Source: Aquilaria yunnanensis
Taxonomy: Eukaryota; Streptophyta; Magnoliopsida; Malvales; Thymelaeaceae
DNA: 64,000 nt
Direction: 5' to 3'
NCBI GenBank assembly: GCA_039654915.1
Contig: CM077599.1
Span: 80,630,001-80,694,000, forward strand
Shown one piece after another: positions 21,600 through 34,804 of this stretch (its first letter is position 1; every line of letters starts with the position of its first letter). The notes below the pieces were generated by a model, which ran no database searches, was not told the DNA's origin, and saw only the letters and a list, made by a program, of their open reading frames with translations. Made by a program: the position numbers and the translations under genes.

Positions 21600-24500
21600 G
21601 GCTGTTTTGGCTCAATTATGCTGAAAAATGGAGTTTGCTGAAAAAAGATGTGTGGGATTTGAAGAGAAGAGAAGAGAAATTTTATGCACAAAAGGGAGTT
21701 GTAGGGTGGAACAAGTTAGGAGATGATAACAAAAAAAAAATTTCATGCACGAATGAAAGAAAGAAATGCCAAACTCTCTATTAACTGCCTTTATGATGGA
21801 AATGGAAGGAAACTCACAAAGCAGCAAGATATCAAAGATGAGCTGCTCAATTATTTTTTCAACATTTTAGGTGCTCATTGTTCAAATATTGTTGAGGTAA
21901 ATGGCTTTATTGTTGTGAGTGGTAGTTTGGTGAATACTTCTCATTACTCAATGCTGAAACAAGAAGTTTTTGGAGCTGAAATTGAGGTTCCAGTGAGAAG
22001 TATTAGAGCAAATAAGTCCCTTGGCCTAGATGGTTTCTATGTAGCATTTTTCCAGCATGATTGGGATATTATTGGTGCGGATATTACTGTCGCTATTATT
22101 CAATTTTTTCAGCATGGTGAGATCCCACCTAAACTGCCTACTATTGCCTTGCATTTAATTCCTAAAGATGTGCATGCTTCTATGGCAGCTGACTTTCGGC
22201 CAATTGCATGTTGCTCAGTATTTTACAAGATTATTTCAAAGGTTCTGGCTTCTAGACTACAGCAGCTATTGCCTTATTTAATTCATGATAGCCGAGGAGC
22301 TTTTGTTAAAAAATGTTATATTGTTGATAATGTTTTACTCTGCCATGAACTTGTTAAAGGATACAGTAAGAAGGGAATTAAGCCTTGCATGTGCATTAAA
22401 ATTGACTAGAGAGAGGCTTACGATATGCTTGATATTATGATACAGTATAAAGGATATAGTAGTAAGTTGTTTGACAAGCAGTATGTTCGATATCATCCTA
22501 AGTACAAAAGAATCAAATTATCTCATTTATTGTTTGTGGATGATATTATGACATTTGCAAAGGCTAGTGTAGTTGATGCTAAAGCTATCAAATTTTGTCT
22601 TGAGATATTTTTTTATACAATTGGCTTGATGATTAATAGTGAAAAAAGTTTTGTGTTCTTTGGGGGTATTAAATATGCTCTGGAATCTTAGATTTTGGCT
22701 AAGTTAAAGATGTCAAAAGGGGTTTTGCCAATTAAATATTTTGGTGTTCCTCTTGTTGATCAATTGCAAATTAAACATTACAAACCTTTGGTTGAGAATA
22801 TCTTGTAGAGATTGGTGAGTTGGAGCTCTAAATATCTGCCACATGTTGGCTATGTTCAATTAGTATGATTTGTCATCTTTAGTATCCAATTTTGCTGGTC
22901 TAATATATTCCCTCTACCTAAGATAGTGTTAGATCATATTGAGAAAGCTTGTTGAGCATTTTGTTGGACTAGATCCATTATTGGCCAGAAATTCCTAATA
23001 GCTTGGGCTTAGGTCTACATTCCAAAAAACCAAATGGGTCTTGGCTTGTTCTAGCTAAGAGCATGGAATTTAGTTGTGTTACCACCTCACAAAAAAAGGG
23101 AAAATTACAAGTGCGGCATAATGATAAAAAAACCATTATATTGTGTAATTGCCTTCATAGTGATTGAAGTATAAAGGGTAAAAGGTATAATGAAAACCTC
23201 CTTAAAAGTGTTCTAACTTGGTAACTTGGCCCCCAAGAAAAGCCTTAATGATTGCTTATTTTTCAAGTAACCTAAGGACCTTTTTGTAAAATTTTAGAAA
23301 TTCGGGTACTTAATTGTAAAACTTCAAGCAAATGCCCTAGAGAGTTATGGGAAGGATATGAATGGTATGAAAGTGCTATTGGAAGACCAAATTGCTGATG
23401 GAAGACAAGTTTGGACAAAGAAAACACTAAAGGCATTAAGGACCTAAATGTCTTAGTGTAAACCTTAAGGTATTCAAGCTTTTGACTTAAGTTAAAGGGT
23501 GGAATTGTAGAGTTATCCCACCATTGGGGAGGTGGCTATGGCTTGAAGAATGGTAAAAAATGTAGGCAAAATATGAACCAATAAGTTTAGGACAAAGAAA
23601 TCATGCTTATGGGCAAAGAAAATTACATAAAGAATGATTAAGGCTAATAAGAATGTTTAGTGTCCTAAAGCTAATTTAAAAAGCCAAACTCAATTTTTCT
23701 TCTCTCATATTCGACCCAACCAGCCACCACGCTCCTCCATACTTCTTCCATAGTGCCTCCATAGCCACTATAACTCCAAGATTGAAATTAAAGGTAAAAT
23801 GAAGCAATTGAAAGCAAACTAGAGCTATTGCTTGAATACTTCAAGGATCAAGCTTCAAATTCGGCTTACTCATCTTGGTAAGGGTTCTCTTGCTCTCATG
23901 AATTGTTTAATGCATTTTCAAGCATCCATGGAGCTAGGTCTAAGCTTGGAAAAGAGCCATGAGCTTGATAAACCAAGCTTAGTGAATGGAGTGCACTTAT
24001 TGAAGATTTTGTGACCTGGTGTAAGGTGCACAGTGATGGTAGCGAATTTAAGGGTTTCTAGAGCCTAAACTTAGTACTAACTAATGTTAAAAATCCTCTT
24101 AAGGCCAAGCTTATACTTGAGGAGGGCTTCCATAGTGATTTACTTAAGTTTATTGCATGTTTTATGGACTAACCTTTGGTTTATGTTGCTGTCGCATTTT
24201 ATGTGTTTGTTGGTTGTGAATACCTGTTACATTTGGTTACTATATCTTGTATATATGCATTATGGTTTTGTGTTTTAGTGTCATTGGATGCAGGTTTTAA
24301 TGAGGGTCACATTTCCTTAAGAAACCAAGCGTTTCCCTTACTAAGTTTCACAATGAAACTTATTCCCCTCAATTCTGCCATTTCAGGTCCAGCAGAAAAA
24401 TCACATTCAAACTGACAGTTGTGATTTGAATTTTGATCTAAAATTTCAGGTATTTAAACTTTCATATGTCTAATTGTGATCTGGAAAGTTTGGTGATTTT

Positions 24501-26247
24501 GGGAGCACATTTTGTATTTTTAGTGATGATACTTATTATGTAAAGCAGTAACTGTCCAGCATCCTGTTTCTAAAGTCCATTGTGTCTCAAGCATCTCCTG
24601 TGACTTGGGTGCGTGTATTTAGCTGATTTAAGACCATTATGTAGTACATGTATGCATATACATGTAGTGTATATAAAATGAGACAAGTATGTGAACATTT
24701 GAGTAATGTTTTGGCTATATTTGTGATGTGGTGCAAAACTGCCTAAGTGTGAATGATAGGCTGTTTACTTGTAAATTTTATTTTGGCCACATAAAGTTGC
24801 TAGATGCAAGAGCATGTAATTATTATGTGTATTGGACATGTATGGGATTGTCTTGAAGAGCTTACCCCTTGTGAATGAAGTGTTTGCACACTTATGAAAT
24901 TTTGTATGGGCAAAATGGTCATAAAATGACCAGAATTTTGACTTTCCACTCAAAGCTTTATATCTCCTTATGTAGAATGAATATTGGCATAAAATTTTGA
25001 CCACACCTAGAGCACATCTAGAGGTTGAACTGAGATTTGGAATTTCTGAATTTAGAGCCTTGTAGCGAAAGATATGATATTACAAAATTGGCTAAGTTAC
25101 TGTTCATTTGATCAGAATTAATTTTGTAACCAACTTAAAAAATCCATAACTTGGTCCATAGGTGGGCTATTGATCTAAAATCAAATTCCTTGGTTTGCTT
25201 AAAGACTATTCTTAATAATGAAGCAAACAAAACAGGGGGTACATGGCTAGATTAATACAGTTTTTTGGAAGAAGATTCGGGTACAGTGGCTGGTTACTTA
25301 AACTTAACAAGATTGTCTAATGTGTGGTAGCCAAGATTAAGACTTATGCTATTATTTTCCTTCCTTGCTACCATGGTGTGTATAAAATGTGAATATGTGT
25401 GTAATGGTTGGACCAATATGCATGCATTTACATAGTGCCTAAGAGGGCCACTTGGATATGCACACTAAGGGTATTGTTATGATGGCCTACAAAACATACC
25501 AACCCTGGGAATTTTAAATGCACAATTTTGATGCCATAATTGGACTACCCCGGAGTGGGTAACAAGTTGCTTTAGGTAAGAAGCTTTGGAGACTTTTGAA
25601 AGATAAGGAAAATTTGTGGGTTAAATGGATCCATGCTTATTAGATTAGAGGTGCTAATATTTGGTAGCTTTGAGCTGATAATGATGTTTCAAGTGTCTGG
25701 AGACATATTTTGTTTGGTTGTTGGAGATGATTGGAGTTGTGTGAAAAATGGGAGATTCTTATGAAATTGACTTATTTGTACATTTTAGAGAACTTTGAAA
25801 ATGTAGGGTGGCACAAGATTGTTTGGAATCATCTGAATGTTTCTAAGCATTCTATGATTTATTGGATAGCAATTTCAAATAAATTGTCTACTTATGATCG
25901 ACTTCAGCAGTTTGTGGATGTGAATAAGTATTTGCACTCTCTATTTGAATGCTCTTGAGTCTAGAAATCATCTCTTTTTTATATTTTTATTCTTTATAAA
26001 AGTTTGGAAGGATATTGCAAGCTTGCTGAGACTTTGAAATGTTCCTTATCATTAGGATCGGTTGCGGTCCTGGTTTGGAAAAGTGTGAAAGGAAAGTGCT
26101 TGAAATCTCAGATTCATAGAGCTTGTTTTGTTGGAGCTATATACTGCATTTGGAAGAAGAGGAATGAGAGAATCCATCAACATAGGATGTGGACTTAGAG
26201 GAGCTTGTGAGGCAAATTGTACATATAGTCCAATATAGGGTTGGTAA
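21600..26247 (+). pseudogene. LINE ORF2 remnant (RT to zf-RVT), split by a solo LTR
   Basis: The RT starts in the frame at 21723-22409 with NKSLGLDGFY and LIPKD, then DFRPIACCSVFYKIISKVLASRL. A TAG at 22407-22409 breaks CIKID*REAYDM, and an internal deletion joins motif A to KRIKLSHLLFVDDIMTFAK (22425-22691), where the RT box is FVDD. The later part (22692-23076) has further stops. The frame stops at AWNLV at 23076 and resumes after the LTR at 25570 with GKKLWRLLKDKENLWVKW. The zf-RVT piece is at 25731-25958. The 3' end and poly(A) are lost at about 26247, compared with copy A at 1410-1668. Not functional. Confidence 0.8.
23077..25564 (+). mobile_element. Solo LTR, 2488 bp, inserted in a LINE (copy B)
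   Basis: The segment begins TGTTACC and ends GGTAACA, is flanked by the 5-bp duplication agttg (23072-23076 and 25565-25569), and cleanly splits a LINE reading frame that rejoins across it. It contains no gag or pol and no internal repeat of itself, so it reads as an LTR left after LTR-LTR recombination. A TATA-like tataaaat lies near 25380. The length fits the long LTRs of some Ty3 lineages, but the family cannot be named from an LTR alone. Confidence 0.75.
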
Positions 26248-27296
26248 GGATTTAATGACTGCGTGAAAGTAGCCTGAGTTCTCGTGACTATCTTTGGCCC
26301 ACTGCACATTGACTTATGTTTGATCATTCGCTCCTTGCCGCACGATTTATCCCAAAACTGACTACATACAGCTGCTCTCTGGTTTTGTCCTTCAATGTGT
26401 AAGTCATAATCTCCAGCTTACTTGAATACGACACTTGCTAGCTCTCCAGCCAAGTTAATTCTCCCTCTATCCTATTTAGTTCGATTAATTTAAAATTTCT
26501 ATTGTTTTCATTTATTAGTAATTTTTTATTCATAATAATTTTCATTCAAACAGAAGAAATTTATAAGAAATGTTACAAGGATTAACAACTTCGACCGGAC
26601 AAAAAATTTTATGCATAAACTCCATAATTTATAATGTTTGAATCGTTGATGAGAGCATAACTAAGAGTCCCGTGCTTTTGCTGTTGAAAACGAAATTATT
26701 TTGAGCTTTCTAGATTGTCCAAAAAGCGGCCTTAACTATTCACCAAACAGTTTATCTTAATTAATGACATAAACGAACTTATGCATGTCTCATAATACTA
26801 TGTCCTTTTTCCAATATTTTTATGGCTCAAATACATGCCATTTTCCATATTTAAACTTCTTCCAAATACACTATTTTCTATAATCCAAATTACATGAATG
26901 CTCCATATTGTAATTATATATATGCTATTTAGCAAAGTTGAACTTTGAAAGAAAATACTTGACATACTCATGTAAGACAGCACTCATAATTTTCAAGAAA
27001 AATGGGTAATAAGATGTTTATATATTAATATTGGCGGAGGAAGCATTTTCATAACCGCATATAAATGTATGGTATTTTAGGTTAACGACAATATGTATAA
27101 ATATAGAAGTAGAATATTAAATATCTACAAACGATTCTACAAAAGCAAATTGTACAAGTTTAATAATTAAATTTTTTTATTATAAGCCATAAAATATTTT
27201 ATTGGTAAATTCTGAAAAAAAAAAAGTAACAAAAACAAAAGTGACGAGGCTAGGAGATAGGCCAAACCCTAGCCTAGTCCAGATATGTAGACAAAT
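26248..27296. other. 3' flank of bHLH copy B
   Basis: Non-coding. Nearly the same as the flank of copy A except for 26630-26820, which is private to B. No gene. Confidence 0.5.
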
Positions 27297-28177
27297 TTAA
27301 TTATTCAAATAATTCGGCAACATGAAATCCGAAGCTCCGAAATCGCATTCGTTGTCCCACGACCATTGTTGCTGTTGCGGCGCCTGTTCTTCGTCTTTTC
27401 CTTCTACACAGCCCTTCTGAAACCCTACCAGTTTGTTCAGTTTTTCTCTTACTGTCGCCGCTCGAAAGAAAAACATGGATTCTTCTATCTGCAACATGAA
27501 TAAATATGTCATATGCAGCAGGAAGAACTAGTTAACTTTGCAGTGTTAATATATACCTTGGCATGAACGCTGTGATAAGCGGTATTTCCGATGACAGAAA
27601 GGTTGGCGTTCAAGACCTCCACGGTTTCTTGGTGCAGAATTCGGATGACCTCACATAGCAAGAACTGATGATCCACGCAAGTGACCAGAAAAATCTCCAA
27701 AGCCGAACCTGTTTCGTGAATCTCCATTCTCGGAGGCATGGAGCAGCTGCTGCTACTAGTGCTAGCTTGTCCTTTTGCCCTTGGCCAGTAACTTTGAGCT
27801 TTCCCTTTGCCCTTGGCCAGTAACCTGTCTCGCCTCTCTTTGGCCTCCTGCAACTGATTTTCAAGCCTCTTTATGTACTTTGCAGCTTCTTCTAGCTTAG
27901 CAGGTACCGTCATTCTTCCCTGCGCATGTAAAAACTTGGGTCAACATACTAATAAGCTCGTACGAAGTAAGTGAGATCTGCTAACTGTTGTGCACTGAAT
28001 GAAACCATGGCACAAGATTATGTGAAAAACTTTTTGCGGTGTTTTCAATTTCAGTATATCTGCCATTAGATGAGATGAGAAAACCTGGGAGGGTTCAAGA
28101 GGGAGGAGAGAGGTGAGGCGGGAGTTAAGGGTCCTCATGCGATTTCTTCTGTTCTGCTCGATCACTCTCCTCTCCAT
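27297..28177 (-). CDS. bHLH transcription factor, bHLH162/bHLH36-like (copy B, intact)
   Basis: Three exons on the minus strand: 28177-28085, 27919-27557 and 27488-27297, with GT-AG introns of 165 and 68 bp, both in phase 0. The product has 215 residues, normal for this small plant subgroup. The basic region and helix 1 (1-26) begin MERRVIEQNRRNRM; the E and RR that contact the E-box half-site are present, but the usual His four residues before the Glu is Arg. Helix 2 is at about 36-54 (VPAKLEEAAKYIKRLENQL) and crosses into a charged stretch. A serine run (84-91) leads to an ACT-like C-terminal domain at about 104-165 (ALEIFLVT, LLCEVIRILH) thought to support dimerisation in relatives. It should act as a nuclear DNA-binding dimer. 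The start was chosen as the only ATG ahead of the basic region. Its only neighbours are transposons. Confidence 0.88.
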
Positions 28178-28545
28178 CTTCGGGGCTGCAAAAGACGAAG
28201 AAGAAGACAAATGCGCAGTAGGATTAGGAGGAGGAGGAGGTGGGAGAGGGGGTGGTTCTCTCCAAAGCTGCCGATGAATACATAGTTATAGGGTTACTGT
28301 TGGCCCTCCGTCGCAGGTTAATTATACGGGAAAAGAGGGAACATGTCGATAACTGAGAAGCTTCCTAATAGTACGACGCATTGACTTAATTGGAGCCTTC
28401 AGAGGCAAAATTTGCATGCAACAAAACCTAACAAACATCGAAGGAATTCTATGGGCATTGCGGCCGAAGGCGACAGTTCGTGATGACGATTGGTGCCGTT
28501 TCGTTATCGGCAGCCGCAATTTCTGAATTTCTTCCCAGCCCCCCT
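28178..28545 (-). promoter_or_regulatory. Upstream region of the bHLH gene
   Basis: Contains an open frame without ATG (proline and serine codons) just before the start, a possible acceptor ttttgcag nine bases before the ATG, and a TATA-like CTATAACTAT near 28284-28293 (minus). The ttttgcag leaves open a 5' untranslated exon further up. Confidence 0.35.
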
Positions 28546-28891
28546 GAATTAACCCAGTTGTTAATTTAATTCGACTTAACCCAAATTATCTTATTTTTAT
28601 TTTTATATCTTTATTTTTTAATCAATTTTATTTAAAAATTAATATTATGCATTTGTAATAATCATTTTAAAATATAATATTTATAAATTTATTAAATTTT
28701 TATGAATTTTTATTTTTTTTAGTGCCTAAAAAACTTTATAAAAAATTTAATAACATAATAAAAAATAAATTTTAAATAAAATATTACATCTATCCAGTAT
28801 TAGCTTTCAAATGAAATTAACTTCTAATAAAAAATATATAAAAATAAATATTAATCATTTTAAATTAAATTAACTTAAATTAAAATGAATT
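28546..28891. repeat. AT-rich MITE-like repeat, copy 2 of 3
   Basis: Duplicate of 9259-9618, carried along by the segmental duplication. No ORF. Confidence 0.55.
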
Positions 28892-28995
28892 GACTCAAGT
28901 AAACCGGCAAACTTCCAACTAATTTCTTGAGCCAACACAATTTTTCAGGAGAAGTGTGGGAAAAGCTGATTTTTCGATCCTAAAGCTCATTATCC

Positions 28996-30960
28996 CAATT
29001 TTTTTTTGTTGAAGTCCAATAACTTTTAACTTGTCTAAATCAATCCTTAAACTTTTGGTAATAATAAAAATTTCATTGAATAAAAATTGTACATGAAGAG
29101 CATAATACATAGTTTAAGCCCACATGATGGACCTACACAATGACAATCTATCACACTCAGATTGACAAGATCGAATAGAAATATCAAATTTAACTCGTGA
29201 AGTTAATCGATCTACCATCTCCTTACCACCTTCAAACAATCTATTATTTTGTTATCACCAAAGATGGTAGACAGAGAATACAAACGGTGCACAAGTAATT
29301 TGGCAAATCATAGATTAATTCTTCACTCTGTTTTTGAACCAAAGCATCTCGTCATGCCATTCAAGGGATCTCTAGTGGACACCCAACCATAAAAACACGT
29401 TCCCCCACACTCAGTAAAAAAAGTCACATTTGAAGAATGGGTGGTTGGAAGTTTCAGTTTTTTTCTGACATAGATAACACCAGTTCACTCCCTATATACC
29501 CCATCAATATAGTCTGTCTTAGGTAGACAATCTTCCCAATTTTAATATCCATGTTATTGTATTATGGTTCAAAAGTGAAAATCTACTCCAGATCATCTTA
29601 TGCCAACCGACCTTTCTTTCCTTGTAAGAGATAAGAGAATATCAATTCAAACTTTGAATACTAGTCTCTGCCTCATCCTTCCTAGGGCACTTCTTCTTCA
29701 GCCAATCCCCTTGATTTCAAAATGCCACGTCACACACTTGAAGTATTGAAACTAGGTTCCATTGCCCATAAATCACCATTTTTAATGTAGTACAAGTATG
29801 CCCAAGCCACCTAAAGGTGATCCGCATTCGAATAAACATCCCAAAAAAACTTGAGGATTAGACAGTAATTTCATACCTAGAGATCATGATAGTTGACATC
29901 TAGTAACTTGGTCACAAGCAATCGGCACTTTCATGCTGCCCTACGTTACCTCAGCCTATAAGAAGTTCCTATATATCTTACTAATTGCGTCAATCACTTT
30001 CTTTGGAATAAAAAAACTGAGCTCCAATGTATCTGAATAAATTGTAGAACTGATTGAATTAACTAGATTTTGCCTCCATACGACAAATGCTTTTTCACCC
30101 AGCCCTATGCCTTCTTCCAAATTTTCACCAGCCGAAGCTCAAAGTCTCTCACCTAAAAAGAGGTGGAAGAAATTGTGACCCCTAGGTATTTCATTCATAA
30201 GAATCTTTTTTTAAAGCTCGTAGTCTTTAGAATCACTTTCCTCAACTATGGAAGGGTTTCTTCAATAAAACCTTTGACTTCTGGACACTCAAAGTGAGAC
30301 CTGAAATTTCACTGAAATTAATTAACTTTTTCTTCAGAAAGGACGGGGACCGTACATCTGCTCTACTTAAGAAAATCAAGTCATTCACAAAAGCTGATAT
30401 TGACAATATTATGGCAGTTACACTTCAGATCGAATCCAAACAGCCTCTTATTCTTAGGGCTCAGTAGGCTCTTTAAGAAGTATTCCACACACAACATGAA
30501 TAAATATGGCAAAATTGAGTCACCTTGACACAAACCATGCTCTCCCTTAAAGAACCCATGCACTTTACCATTAATCAGAAATGAATAATATGGTGTAGAC
30601 ACACACTTCATTTTGTGTCTAACAAACTGATCAAGAAAGTCCAGCTCATTTAATAATTAACAGAGGAAATCACGGGAGACAGAGCTATAGGCCTTGATGA
30701 TGTACACTTTTACGAAACACCTTGGTGAAATAGGGCTTCTAGAATAATGCTTTAAAAGCTTAGATGTAAATAAAATATTGTCATGAATATAATGCCCCTT
30801 TCACGAAAGTTTCCTACATTTTACTGACCAAGGCTTCCAAAACCATTTGCACTCTTGCTACAAGAACATTCGAAATAATTTTATAAAGGATTGAGCAATA
30901 GGAAATCAAGCAAAATTTCTTCACTGTTTGCAGGTCCCACTTTTCGTAGGTTGATAATTT
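28996..30960 (-). pseudogene. Antisense LINE remnant (RT to zf-RVT)
   Basis: On the minus strand the best piece (30611-30381) has GLCQGDSILPYLFMLCVEYF, the RT motif before the catalytic box. A frameshift near 30400 moves to a frame in which the catalytic FADD is FVND. Near 29560-29440 a zf-RVT pattern follows (NWCYLCQ, then NHPFFKCDF). Many stops. The 3' end is near 29040. The fragment abuts the end of duplication B. Confidence 0.7.
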
Positions 30961-33900
30961 AAAGTAACATTCAATTATTTTAGCAACTAGTCCTAATTTT
31001 TTTTTAAAGTATTAACGATTAGTATTGATACATAGTGCAAGATAATTACTAAACAGAATTACAATTTTTTAGAGAGAGAAAAACTAATAACTTAGATATT
31101 TCATTAATTCTCAAAAATTTATTGCACAAATTGAATTTGTTGAAAGATAGTTAGCAAACAGCTTAAATTGTTACTTAAAAAGTTGGTTTCATAAAAATTA
31201 TTAGTTTTTGGGCTAACTGTCAAAAGCGAGACCGTGGAGAAAGAAGAGCTTCACAAGTCAAAAGCACTCAGTGGCACTAGACCATAAATTTGTTCAAGTC
31301 AGCCCTTTTTTTGTTTCCCTCCTACATGACATCTTTTGATCAAGCCCTGTTGGTTAACTCATTAGGCCCATTAATGGGATTTGAACTCCCCCTTATTTTA
31401 AATGTTTCAACTTCATCAAAAGAAAAAAATAATGCTGAACCTAAATGAACCAACGGATGCATACAAATTACAAAGTGAATGTCCATAGTTATTTTCATGA
31501 TAAACAAGTTTAATTGAGTTGCTATATCATGGGCTAGGGTGCATGCCATACTTAGACTACCCTGCAAGCATATATGCATGCATTTGTCTTGGCAATACAA
31601 CTCAAATAAATAAAATAAGTAAAGAAAACATTGCTCTAGTATTTCACTTAAACATATTTAAAATGTGCCAAAACAATAAAACACTAGTTACTTGAAGTTC
31701 AAGTAATAGTTTTGTGTACATATATAAGCTCTAGCATTCACCCAAAAGTAACCTAATTGTCTTACGCTACAATGCATCCTAATAAATACAATGTCTTAGT
31801 ACATAAGATACTTTATATACATGAAAAAATACTACAAAAATCATCTATATGAGCTCCTACCTTTGAGCTATCAAGCTCCAAGTACAAAGCCCTCAATTGT
31901 CCTTGTACAACTTTTAGCCTCTAGATTATAAAGGCACAAACACTTAGTTAGTACAAAATTCAGCTTATAAGTAACTTAGAAACATAAAGTTCCAAATAAA
32001 ATAAGTACCTGCAAAATAGAGAAATTTAGCCCACAACTATACATATAGTTGTTAGGCCCAAGGTTAATACTTGTACAAATAAGCTTGAGGGAGTGAGTAC
32101 GTTATTGTACTCAATAAGAGGTCCCTCGATACGAAACTAAAGCAAACATGTACATATGGCAAACAAACAACCAAGCATTCAACAAACAACCACAAATAAG
32201 AAAATAAGAATAAATGCAATGCATGAGTGAATGACATGCAACATAAAACACTTGGGATTTCCTACACTCTAAGGTGTCTTAGACTTACCGTGAGCGTAAA
32301 CGATGAAGATATTTGAGACACTAGCTCATGTATCCCGAATCTTTTACCTTGCTTAAAGCTTGCTTACAAGTCCTAGAGTAGGTCGTCACCCACTCTTGTC
32401 CTTTACCCTTCTTTCCCTTGCTTATTGTATAGGGTAATAGACTTAGTGGCTTAACTTCGTAAAGTTCTTCGAACTTTACGTAGGCTCCCTTAGTAGACCT
32501 ACTACCAAGCTTATTAGCTTGGTTAGGACTCCCTTAGGTTTACTTTAGTGGCCCAAGATCCACGACCCAACACTTAGGTTATTAGAGAAATTGAATTCTA
32601 CGTAGCCCCCACTTGGCACCTTAATTCTTCCATAAGGTACCCTTACTTATCCATCAAACTTAGCCCTCTTAAACCACATGCTTAATTACCTTACTGAATT
32701 GATTCTTTAAAATATTTTAGAAGTGAATTGGGAACTCAATTTGACCATGATATGACCTTGGGATTGCATAAGAACACTTAAACATGTTTTTAGGAAGCCA
32801 ACAAAGTAACTTAGGAAAATCCTTGGTTGATGTGGTCACACCTCTTTGAATGGTGTTATCACACCTCAATTTTTCCCTAGCTACTAGAACTGGCGCAGGC
32901 GCACCACCAAATGAGGTGCGATCACACCATACTTGGTGCTTCATCCGCCATATGCTTTTTATGCCTTATTTTGCCTTCCCATTTCATTTTCTAGTAATCC
33001 CTGTATAACCCAACTCAAATCTCACTTCTAATATTTAAATTATGTAAGAAATGCATTAATTTAACTTAATTTACTTTAAACCCTTACCTCAAATTCAAAC
33101 CAAATCAAGATTAAAGTAAACAAGCCACAAAAAGCTCACTCAAGCTCAATTTGTTTCCCTTGAGCTCCAAGCCTAAATCCAAGAAAAATGGGCATCACAA
33201 GCACTAAATTAAGACCATCACTAACCATGTTTTCATGCTTAGAACCAACTTAAACCCATAAATAAAACATACCTTAAGGTTTCAACTCAAACTTAAATAA
33301 CTGAGCTTTAAAGCACCAAATACACCAACTTTTAACTAGGAGGTGGATGTAATCACCTTAGGACTCCTAATTTTTATGGAGAATAGAGTAAATTTGGAAG
33401 AGTTGAAGCCAACGGCTATGGAGGAAAAAAAGGAATGAAATTGGTTTGGGAGAGATGATGAATAATTGCTTGCTTTGTCTAAAAAAATATCTCCACTTAC
33501 TCCCACTATAACTTTGACAAAATTTCCTCGACTTGCCAATTTAATTTTTTTTTTCTTCCACTAGACACCTAACTAAAAATTGGAACAAAGTGTGGTGACT
33601 CTACTAGGTTTTATATAGGCGTCATAATAAAATAAGACAAGAATTGCTGGAAGTTAAATCTATAAAAATTGCAGCCCCACTATGCACACTAGCCTTAAGT
33701 TGCTTAGTTGACTAATTTGGAGTCATCTCATGCTTACTTGCATCTGTACCTGCAACTGCTTTCTCACAAGTCATTACGAAATGCAATAAAAAGATACTTC
33801 CCACAAAAGTGTTTATATTTTATTCTACTTCAAGATATTTTATTAATAAGTGATGGGTTGTCCAGAATTCCTAACTTAGTTGGCAACAGAATAGGATATT

Positions 33901-34241
33901 CTAGGTAAAAGACTCAGGTTCACTCTCTAAGGTTTCAAGGGACAGACACTTCACCTCATAACTTTCATATAATATACCTTCTAAGCATTATAATTGTAAT
34001 GATTTTGAGTATTAAAAAAAATGATGTGTAAATACCATTGTATGTCTTAATTATGCAAGAGGTTATCCCTTGTTAGGATGTAGTAACCTTACACTTTTCT
34101 TAAACTTTAATGTATGCAAAAGAAAAGAAAAAAGATCTTAAAAGAACTAGAAGTCCTTCAACTCTAAATCTCAAATAATGTTGTCCTCTAACTTCATGTT
34201 AATTCATTTTGGTCCATAAGTCCAAAATAAGGTGTTGAAAA
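30961..34241. other. Gene-free region, possibly with an antisense LTR
   Basis: No gene. 31600-33650 read on the minus strand resembles the long non-coding LTRs of plant Ty3 elements in composition, and a strong TATA box (CTATATAAAA, minus) sits at about 33608-33617. I could not find TG...CA ends or a TSD, so this stays a suggestion. 33700-34241 shows nothing. Confidence 0.3.
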
Positions 34242-34804
34242 GGGTGAGCATGGTTCAGGTTTCTAATGGAACTGAACCAAATGTAAATAAGCTCATTTCC
34301 AAAAAAAATTCCAAATTAACCCCAGAACCAAGAGTCGAGAACTGATCAAAACCAGAACCATGGTTCTGGGGTTTTCAATTATGGTTCTCAGGTTTTTTGG
34401 CTTATACCATATACCTATAACAACACCAAAATTCAATAAAATTACACCCACAACCCTTATCTAACAATGGTTCTATTAAATTATGAATGTGTTTGTGGAA
34501 TAAGATTAGGATAGTTAAGTCTTAGGATTTGGTTTAGAACTAAAAGACTAAAAATTTCTATAATATAATTATTAAGAAATAATTATATATGTAAAATAAT
34601 AAATTGTATAATATATTAATACATATACCACAGGTTGCTTCTACATCGTGTTGATTTCATATGAAACCAGAACCAACCAAAAAACTGATGGTTTCTCCAA
34701 GGGTGGAACCTACTTGTAAACCATGATCAATTTTTACCCAACCCAACCGAACCCAACCATTTTAGGTTGAGTAAACCCATGGTTCTACTTAACCCATGCT
34801 CACC
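34242..34804. mobile_element. Small TIR element (hAT-like MITE?)
   Basis: Both ends read GGTGAGCATGG inward (left at about 34243; the right end is the complement ending at 34804). The 563-bp interior is full of GGTTCTGG/CCAGAACC and ACCCAACC runs in both orientations and can fold on itself. No transposase. No clear TSD, so the superfamily is uncertain. Confidence 0.6.

Larger units (their letters stand above)
24872..28995. repeat. Segmental duplication, copy B
   Basis: Direct-orientation partner of 1-9780. Order shared by both: LTR end, LINE 3' end, spacer, bHLH gene, AT-rich repeat, short tail. Differences: B lacks the copia element, the 172-bp duplication, 258 bp of LINE 3' end and the 840-bp private spacer of A, but has 190 bp of its own at 26630-26820. 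The homology probably extends left of the window, because A starts inside the LTR. Confidence 0.9.

Noticed and set aside
28322..28519. 65-codon minus ORF upstream of the bHLH gene
   Set aside because: Copy A has a 25-base indel and substitutions in the matching segment, with no sign of frame conservation; treated as promoter DNA.
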